Shown: piece by piece, positions 56,025 through 64,000 of the stretch
Layout: every line of letters begins with the position of its first letter
How positions within the stretch are numbered: the stretch's first letter is position 1
Source of the DNA: Paramyrothecium sp. XJ0827
Lineage: Eukaryota > Ascomycota > Sordariomycetes > Hypocreales > Stachybotryaceae
Length of the DNA stretch: 64,000 nucleotides
Assembly: GCA_020881915.1 (NCBI GenBank)
Contig: JAJFPB010000003.1
Location: 3,038,001 to 3,102,000 of the forward strand
Direction: 5' to 3'
Made by a program: the position numbers and the translations under genes
The notes under the pieces: generated by a model
What the model saw: the letters and a program-made list of their open reading frames with translations, nothing else
Databases searched by the model: none
Told to the model about the DNA's origin: nothing

Positions 56025-58838
56025 AGGACACAAGACTCCAGGACCGCGTCTGGACTGGGCAAAATTGTCAGAGACTTGCACAGGCTATGTCGTGCGTGAG
56101 GCGGTCTATGCAATTGCATTTCCTGCAACACGGCTCGAGTGTCGCTCGAGTGTCACCTGCATTTCATGCACCTATCCAGATGACGCATGTTGTCGAGAGA
56201 CAACCTCGCGGCCGGCATGCTCCTCCAAAATGTCTCAAAGAACTACTTGAGCACTACGGGATAGGAGCCTGAAGGATAGCCTTCACCGCTCAACGGGCTT
56301 ACACGGTCGCGCTGGACTTGCTCCTTCACTACGGGCTTGGGGCTGGCCCGTGGCACGGGGCAACACATCGCACATGACACCAAAGTGCAGAGCCCGGTTG
56401 CCAAGGCACCTGGGGCACCGAGGCGTCGGACTCTCGGGGCCAGCGTTCTGTGCGATGAGATACACGAACGGGAGATCCATTCAGCAGACCTGGGCCAAGA
56501 CAAAATGGATATCGTGTCGAGGTTCTACAGGTCAACGCGGAGAATGGCGATGCAGCCCCCGGAAAGGACAAAGACCTCCATGTACTCACGCCTGCGGGAC
56601 TTTTGGGGACGTCAACCTCTCGATCTCGCATGACCTACAGTATTCATTTCGACTCATACTCACTCACTCACCTGTTCACTCATACTCACTCATATCGGTC
56701 AAGCAAGTCCAGGCGTCTCGCCAACCGCTCCCCACTTACACGCACGCTCACAGCGCACGGGTGCAAGGACGGAACGCTCCCAGCCAACGAAACGGCTGCT
56801 CCCTCGCAAAACCTACCTGGGACGAGGGCCCTGGCTCAGCTCCTCTTGAATCCTTGCACCTCACGCGCGAAGAAGGAAAAAAACAATCCTGCACCATGTC
56901 GGTTCGGCGCGCCCCACTTGTCGCCGAATGCTGCGTCTCGTGAATCGCCGCCGCGATAACGGCAGCCAAAACTTCACGGTGGGTTTACGGATCCACAGGA
57001 TTCACGGACGCATCTGCTGCGCAACGCGCCGCGTCTACCTAGTTCATCGCCGCCAAATACAGGCGTGTACTGTACTGTAGATTGCACGTGGAAACGGAAC
57101 AGGCACCAGCCACCTGACCAAATGCCCTTGTTCCACTGAATTTACAGGACTATTTCAGTCTCTTCTCTCTTCACACTTCGGTGCACATGTCCGTGCTCTC
57201 CGACCGGCAATGCATTTGAGCCACACCATGAGCCCTTGGAGGGAAAAGGCACCAGTTTCAAGGAAATAGTCGCACTCAACTTTTGCCACTTCATTTCCCA
57301 ATCGGGCAAGCTCCCAGCCCTCAACAAGGGAAGAGAACTGCTGTGCCTCTTACGGGAGCGAGAAAGGGGGGAGACTGGAGGAGGGAGGGGCGGAATCACG
57401 CACACCATAATCAAAGCCCCCGAATGACTCACACGGCCTCACGCGCTTCATCGTCCTTTTTTTTCCTTCCTTTCGGTCGTCCTTGTTTGTTGAACCACCA
57501 ATCCTTGCATTTTCGTAGAATCTCACCGAAGCCGGACCACAATGCGGTCTTTTTTCCCACGTGAATGGGCTTTTGTTGCGTGCTATCACGCGATTCGTCC
57601 GAGACATTTTGGGTTTCAATGGTTCCTGTCCAGCGCAATGTGTTGGGAGACCATGGCCGATGCCTGATCATCCCGCAACCTCAACTTCGGGCGAAATTAG
57701 CCATACCCAAGCACTGAGATGACTTACCAAGCGCAAAAGACGCACTCGTAAGGCATCAACAGTTTTTCACCTGGCTACCTAGTCAGTCATTGTAACGTAC
57801 TGTACCGTATTGCACCGTAACGGGACGTCAAAAAAATGAATGGCCCAGCAGCAGCTAGTTGCAATCGCCAAAAGTAGAGGCACGCAATCGATCAACTCTC
57901 TTGACGAAACTGTTCATTCAGGCTAGCTATTAGAATGTTTCACCGTAGCGTTGTTGCTTTTCTCACAAAGTAACAGAGTATCGCAAGTGTATCGGTTCGC
58001 AACAGGCCAAATGCTCGCTTTTCGCTTCTCAACATGTTTTTGTGGTACTGTACACGACTCTCGGAAGGGAGGCAAAAGAAAGTGAAAAAAGCGTCCATAG
58101 CATCTTCGAAACATGGCTCGCGCGCACATCAAACGGAGGTTTAACGGTAGTCTTTGCTGTGTTGCTTTGTGATTTGTATAATGTCCAGCTGAAACCATGT
58201 AACAGCTGGATTCAACAACTAGAGGCTGCAAAGATCGTAGCCACGGCGTGCCGCACGTCTTTTGGGCCTGGATAGGCGTCTTGGTCAAGAGCTTGAGCTC
58301 GCACCTAAATCCTAGAATGCTCCCTCATTATGCCTCCACCTACACGTCCCCTATTTCTGAAGTGGCTGCTACCGGTATTTGCAGGTGCGCTCCGAGTGGC
58401 TCACGGGGCTTCGTAACCTGTAAACCGCCAGTGCTAAGCCGTGAGCTCTTTAGTCGTACATGCTCCATTCATCCATCAATGCTCCGTCCGATCCTAGCCT
58501 ACCGCCTCGCTCCTCCAATCAAATGCTCCATTATGGACGGCGCATACAACGTAAACTCGCTTTTCAGCCCGGTTCCTGGACGCCGTCAGGGGTTTGTTGA
58601 ACTGTGATGAGACCTCCCATGATGTGGTATCAAAATTGCCTGGAGGGTAGAGACTCAATCTTCCCCTTCCAAATATCCGATATTCTTAACAAAGGAAATG
58701 CGTAAAAATGAATCAAAAATCAAAACGCAATCAAGTTGCTGACGTTATTGTCACATGTGGGTTTAAGAGTTTTGGTTTGGGATGGGATGGGAATGGGAGG
58801 ACCCGCCACGACGCCATTGTGGCAGCCAGTGCTCCCCA
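56025..58838. other. 2.8-kb convergent non-coding region
   Basis: It lies between the convergent F-box-like and cyclin genes and is much longer than needed for two 3' UTRs. ORFs here have unconvincing composition. GTACTGTAC words occur at 57067, 57794 and 58044. A non-coding RNA or decayed gene is possible; nothing specific was recognised. Confidence 0.4.
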
Positions 58839-60993
58839 TCAGTTGAGAATGCCCTCCCACATGCCGGGGCCGCGCAGTCCGATGGCAGGGTGAACGGACG
58901 CAGCCTCGAATCCATTGACTGCCTCGGTCGAGCAGCAGACTCGTTTCCGGGCGCCCGACAGGTCAGAGCGAGCAGGGACCTGCAAATATGACTCGGAGAC
59001 CACACCCCTGGTGCGAATCAGGGTGTTGGGCCATGTTGGTTGGGTTGCGTAGCGCCCGTGGAGCATATCGCGCACATTCTCCTGGAGAGGGTTCTCCATT
59101 GACATAGGACGACTGCGCTTGGAGCCAGTTCGAGGAGTGGGAGTGGCATTCGCAGACGTGTCATGGTTGTGCAAATCCTGCAATGCCCTGGCAGCATCGG
59201 AAGCAGGATCGCGAGCCAGATCATCAAATTCGCGTTCTCGCTTGGCGAGTGGAGTGTCCAAGCACATATCCCCAAGCTTTCCAACCGGGCCGGTGTAGTA
59301 AGACTCTGGGGATGATGTGAAACACTGCTCGTCCGCGTAGTCCTCGGGCACCGAAGACACGGTCGGCCGCGAGCTCAACCTCTCACTGCAAAGCTTCGCA
59401 GCTCGGAATCGCGACGTTACGCTCAACTTGGAGGAGTTGAGGGTCGCGCTAGCGAGCGACGAGACAGAGGAGATGGAGGATGAGCGAGACAGGCGCGACG
59501 AGTCGGAAATCAGTGACTCGGGAGACGACGTGGTGGAGACGGAGTTGGCGAGAGAAGATCGGCGTGTGCACAAGTAGCTCTGGGGCGAGGACGTCAAGGA
59601 CATGGGAAGACGATCCAGGTACGAAGTCGCAGTGACATTGTTCGCCTGGGCCATAGCCAATCCCATGGAACCACTCTTACCCAGAATCTGGGAGGCTGCG
59701 CTCGCGGCAGGAGTGCAGAACCCATTAGATTGTGGGGTAAGGCGAGGAGTTGGCAGCATTCCCAAGGCAGGGGCCAGCCGACCAGGAGTATATACAGTGG
59801 TCGGGGTAGGCTCCATAATAATGGGCGTGCTGTATGACTTGGGCGTAGGTGTGACCTCGGTAGCCTCACATGCATTCTCCTGGGGAATGTTAAGAATGCT
59901 TCGAGGAGAAGAGACCGAAAGATCGCTGGGCTTGGCAGTGGCCTGGGGGATGGGGAGGAGGCCGCCGACATTGGTAAGCTCTGGGTTGAGCTGCAAGATG
60001 ATGCGCTTCCAATCCGCCGCTGCTTGCGTGTAGGTCTGGGAGACACCGCCGGGCGAGGGAGGCGATGGAGGCGGGGTGTACTTCAGAACAATCTCAGTCC
60101 AGCGCTGGAAGACATCGTCGGCAATGTGGAGTTTCCAGTTGACGGAAAGCAAGAATGCAATCTCGTTCTGGTTGATCTCGTGGGTGTTGAGGCCGGAAAT
60201 CTTGCTCCAGGCGCGTGCCGAGTAGTTGCGATCTTGCAAATACTTGGACGCAAGAATCAAAGCGGCAAGAAACATGCGACGGCCGCATTGAAGCGCTCGG
60301 CAGGACTGGCGGTCATCGGGCTGCTCCATGGTGAAGTCATGCTTGGGTACGTGGGGTTTGATGAGAATCAAATAATACAAAGCAACTTGCAGGGTAGAGT
60401 AGCTAGTCCGCGAGCGGCGAAGCGTCTCCTGGATGAAGGTGCGCAGAGGAAGGACAGCCTTGCTACCTAGCTCACTGCGGCAAACAGCAGACGAGAGGGG
60501 CCAGATAGCCTCAACGATTTGAGTCGACGAATCTAGAAAGAGGATCATTAAACGCGTGTTCAGAGGCATGTCGGAGCCTGTCAAATTGTGACCTACCAAC
60601 AAGGCTATCGACGAAGTTGACCTTGCGATCGGACTGTCGGACCAGGGTCGGTGGGCAGGCGGCTTTCGAGTGCGGGCCGGATGCGGTGCGTCGCGGGTTC
60701 TGTCGGAGCTCCGCGGGGAGCGCATCGGTCTTGGGTTGCTGGTGAGCAACGGGGCGAACGTTGCGAAAATGGTCAACGTGGGCCTTGCTTCGGGGGATAT
60801 ATCGTGGTTCGCACGTCTCGGAATCGGATGAGTGTGCGGAGATGGAGGTGTCGTCGGAAGATTGCGAGGAAGCGTCGGACCACACTGAAGCGGTCGAGGT
60901 GGTTGTCGAGGAGGTCAAGGAAGAGGTGGTGTAGGGTGCATATCGAGTAGAGGAAATGGAGGCGACGGGCGAGATGGGCGCGTCGCACTTCAT
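58839..60993 (-). CDS. Pho85-type cyclin (Pcl family)
   Basis: Regulatory cyclin for a Pho85-type CDK. Exons 60993-60597 and 60532-58839 (64-nt intron) encode 696 aa. Seen: a Ser/Thr-rich N-terminus (about 1-120), then a cyclin box from about 133 to 265 with PLRTFIQETLRRSRTSYSTL, GRRMFLAALILASKYLQDRN, WSKISGLNTHEINQNEIAFL and NWKLHIADDVFQRW, the pattern of Pcl1/Pcl2/PclA cyclins. The C-terminal 400 residues are Ser/Pro/Thr-rich with many SP/TP sites and probably disordered, with possible CDK phosphorylation and degradation signals. Family assignment is firm at the Pho85-cyclin level; the exact orthologue is not. The ATG at 60993 follows a long leader region free of genes. Confidence 0.88.
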
Positions 60994-63900
60994 CTTGGGT
61001 GGTTATGTTATAAGTCGAGGGGTCCTGTTCAAGCCAGGATGTTGTCCAGTCGCCGTTCAGGCTAAGTCAACCAATCAAGGCGATCTTATTACCGTTCAGG
61101 CAGTTCGAGGGTACCGAGTCGAGTAGCGTTAGCTTCAGAGCAGCGTGGGGTTGCTGCTAGGAAGCGTGTCCGGGATGCAAAGTTGAGACGTTTCTAGACG
61201 AGTGAGTCCAGAGGCGAAGACTTTACAAGGACGACAAGACCGGAGGACGAAGCTGAGACGGCGACTGGAGTGGTAAAAGCGTGGATGTCAAGAGGCATCG
61301 CGAAAGTACTTCTGGAATCTAGATTTCAGAAGAGTAACGGGTGACGGTAGGTTAGAACAAGTCTACCATCGAATCGTTTTGGGCGAGATGTATTATTGGT
61401 GGGTTGTGGTTGGTTGGAAGGAGGGTTGGTTGGTTGGTTTGTGAGGCTGCAATCGATCAATCAATCAAACAACAAGGGCGGTGGTGAGGTTTGCCAAGGA
61501 GGTTGATGTTGGTGATGATGAATGACGATATGCAGGTACGGAGCAAGTCGGTCGAAGATGCAGGACCAGCGCGGGAGTATTTAAAACAGCGTCGGCTGAG
61601 ATGTGACTCCTTAACGTGGCCTGAGGGGCGAGCGAGGCGAAGTTGTCCGGGTGCGGCGTGCAAAGGTTGGACCGTGACAGCCTGCTGAAAGACTGGGGCG
61701 GCGAGGTTCGGGTGAGTAAGTGCCTGCGTGAGCACTCTGGGTGGAGTGTGACTCTTTTCGGTTGGCTTGTGGGTGGCGACCGATTGTTGCCGCGCGCGGG
61801 AAGGCAGAAGAGCAGTGGCTGCCAACTGGCGACTTCGGAGAAGTGGGAGCCTAGAGAGGTGTAGGGGCTGCGCCAGGAAAAAATACGGGGACTTGTCCAG
61901 AACCGTGCTGAGTCGGCGCTACTGTGGCGAGTGACCCCCGTGTGTGAATAAGATTTTGATTAAAAAAGGGTAGTGAGAGTGTGTCTGAAAAGGATACGAG
62001 GCCCTTCCAGTGTTTGACGAAAGGACGATGTTTGACGAAAGGACGATGAACAAAACTTTGCGGAGAATGAGTAATAGTGAGTTGTTTGTGTCTGGTCAGA
62101 CCGTGTCGTGTTTGCGCTGAAAGCGATGTGACTCCAAGGTCGGCAGACGAGACTTGGGGGGATGGGGGCGAGGGCGATGTAGTGGCAGTGAGTGCTGATG
62201 ACTTGGTAGGTGGGTAATGGTCAGGTAGCGTCGCGCAAGGTACAAGTGAATGCCGCTGCTGCGAGGGGTGCCTGGAGGTACCTCGGGTGTTCGATTAATG
62301 CGATAAGGTAAGCAGGCACAAGGGCGGAAGGGGGTCGGGGGATCAGAGAACAGGAATACTGCTGTTGAAAAATAAAAAGGTGCCGGATATCAAAGAAGAC
62401 AGAACGAGATGCGCCACAAGAGAATAGTTGGAAGACCTGAAGAGCAGACTTCGGAGAGTCGCCGGTGGTCTGTTCAGAGGGCGTTACCGTACTCCATGAT
62501 GGGCGATGATGATGATTGACGAATGGGTTTGGTTGAGGAGGGGAGATTGGGTTTGGGAGAGAGGAAGAGGGGATTTCAAGAGTGTCGCCGCGATGGGTCG
62601 TGGCATAGTTTTGAAGAATGGGGGGGGCTGCTGCAGGTGCAGTTTTCCAATACTCGTTCCAGAGGAGACCAAGTGTCAGCCCCCCTTCCCCCTTCCTCAG
62701 GTACAGCTGCTGCTTCACTCACTGTCGCTGATGGGCTGCTACAGCTCGTCCTGCAGCACAACACGCAGCGACTGCACAGGACACACCACAGGGGGGGAAG
62801 ACGGAGTGCCAGCCAACCAGCCCCCCAGGCCGTCCACCGAAAGCCCCGAGCACATCTGCAATCGTGCGGCCCGTGATTGGCCTGCATTACCTAAATATGG
62901 GCCATCCTTCCCCCCCCTCCTCTTGGTATCCTCCACTTTTCCCGCCCACTTCGAAGGCGCGTCGGCCCAAAGAAGATGGTACGTACCCCGGCTGGTGCCA
63001 GCACACACTTGCTTGTCTCATTACACACACACTCACACACGCGCGCCGCAAAGCTGGTGCTCGCTCTCTCACTCACCCTTTATTTATTCACTGCAGGACC
63101 AGCCCATTTCACACTCATTCATCAAACACAGCTCATTCAAAACCCACTTGGCACGCCGGCCAACCAACCACCCTTGTCCCGACTCACATCCCCACCCTCT
63201 CCCACATCCCACTCCCACTTCCTCCATCGCCCCCCGTATCCGGAAAGGTGCCCAAGCCATTGCTTGGTCTCCTGGCCAGTCAGACGCCAAGCGACAGTCC
63301 AGGCTTTCCGAGACGACTATGACTCTTCTCCCTGTCCACCTCCCGAGCAAGCCTGGTTGCAGCAGGCACTGGTGAGGTTAGGTTGAATCCGCCATCATCA
63401 CGAAATCCCCCCTCCACTCGCACGCGTATGGCCCGGTCTGCCTAGTCCGTAGTTATGGCATGTTCTATTCCATGCGTAGCAGCCTAGGTAGGGCTCTTCC
63501 CTTCCCCTCGTGATTCGAAGTCGTCAATGCTGCCACTCGTCATCCTGCATCATGTTGAATCATGGTGTCGGACAGCCGTGCAAGCAGCGTTTATGCAGGA
63601 CGAGTCATCAGGCGCTACGTCGCACGCAGGACCACATGAACGTCAACTGAACGAGACGGGGGATGCTTGTGCAAAGCATGGACGTGCTGTGCCACGAGCG
63701 ACCATCAGGGACAATCGCCTCAAGCAGCGTGGATGGAACCGCTTGCTGGTACCACTTGTCAGTGGTTCGCAGCCGACCTACCTACGTCAATCCTTACCCC
63801 CATTGTGTCCCGACAAGACGACCCGAGCTTGAGACTTGCCACTAAACCCCTACCGCCATGGTGGATGGGTACTGTACATAGCGGTGGTACAGTCGAAATC

Positions 63901-64000
63901 TGAGCCCCTCGCCCCTCATGCTTTTCCCGTTCGTTTTCCATTTGCCAAGCAAACAGCGTCATGGCTGTGCCACGATGGAAGCAGGCGCTGCGACATTCGC
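60994..64000. other. 3-kb non-coding region upstream of the cyclin gene
   Basis: No convincing gene to the window end. Ser/Pro/His-rich ORFs arise from pyrimidine-rich DNA (for example 62650-63400). It contains an 18-bp perfect tandem duplication (62010-62045) and CT/CA-rich tracts near 63020-63080. A long promoter or leader for the cell-cycle cyclin, or an unrecognised non-coding transcript, is plausible. Confidence 0.45.
62010..62045. repeat. 18-bp perfect tandem duplication
   Basis: Two adjacent identical copies of TGTTTGACGAAAGGACGA in the cyclin upstream region. Confidence 0.85.

Noticed and set aside
62506..63375. Plus-strand 289-aa ORF
   Set aside because: Ser/Pro/His/Thr-rich translation of pyrimidine-rich non-coding DNA; overlapping frames look alike and no domain is seen.
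1..64000. CRISPR arrays, bacterial operons or intact transposons
   Set aside because: The window is eukaryotic with spliced genes. No spaced direct-repeat array, transposase, integrase or reverse transcriptase was seen.

Overview
This 64 kb window is nuclear chromosomal DNA from a filamentous ascomycete, most likely a Sordariomycete (Hypocreales/Glomerellales-like; the exact order cannot be fixed from sequence alone). The evidence is short introns (about 50-75 nt) with GTAAGT/GTATGT donors and CTAAC/CTGAC branch points, dispersed single 5S rRNA genes of the Neurospora type, a RID/Masc1-type DNA methyltransferase, and fungal orthologues such as SEN1, CHS5, Las17/WASP, MRS2 and XPF/Rad1. Gene starts and introns below were worked out by hand from reading frames, splice sites and family knowledge.

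Layout. 0-6 kb: ribosome-associated Hsp70 SSZ1 (-) diverges from exosome subunit RRP40 (+). A C2H2 zinc-finger protein with an N-terminal membrane segment (-) follows. 6-9.7 kb is gene-poor with pentamer repeats. 9.7-23 kb is a nucleic-acid block: an SF1 (Dna2/NAM7-like) helicase and a RID-type cytosine methyltransferase lie in tandem on the minus strand, and SEN1 is divergent on the plus strand. The RID gene has a frame break at an A5 run inside the catalytic domain. 23-26 kb is non-coding. 26-39.5 kb holds a long uncharacterised protein, a very GC-rich SDR, CHS5, a poorly resolved small locus, a predicted mitochondrial protein, eIF1A, the WASP homologue and a 63-aa hydrophilic protein.

39.5-46.5 kb looks accessory. 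It has AT-rich segments, a low-complexity 632-aa protein with in-frame minisatellites, a kinase-like gene that seems to have lost its start codon, and two diverged 5S rRNA genes. A near-identical 21-bp sequence lies near each end. 46.5-64 kb returns to conserved genes: XPF/Rad1 nuclease, a 75-aa protein with an acylation-type N-terminus, MRS2 Mg2+ channel, an F-box-like fungal protein, and a Pho85-type cyclin followed by 3 kb of non-coding DNA.

Functional themes are translation and RNA surveillance (SSZ1, RRP40, eIF1A, SEN1), genome defence and repair (RID, SF1 helicase, XPF), and polarity or secretion (CHS5 exomer, WASP). The points most worth checking are the RID frameshift beside an SF1 helicase, the membrane-tethered zinc-finger protein, the acylation-motif microprotein, and the direct-repeat-flanked accessory interval with two 5S isotypes.
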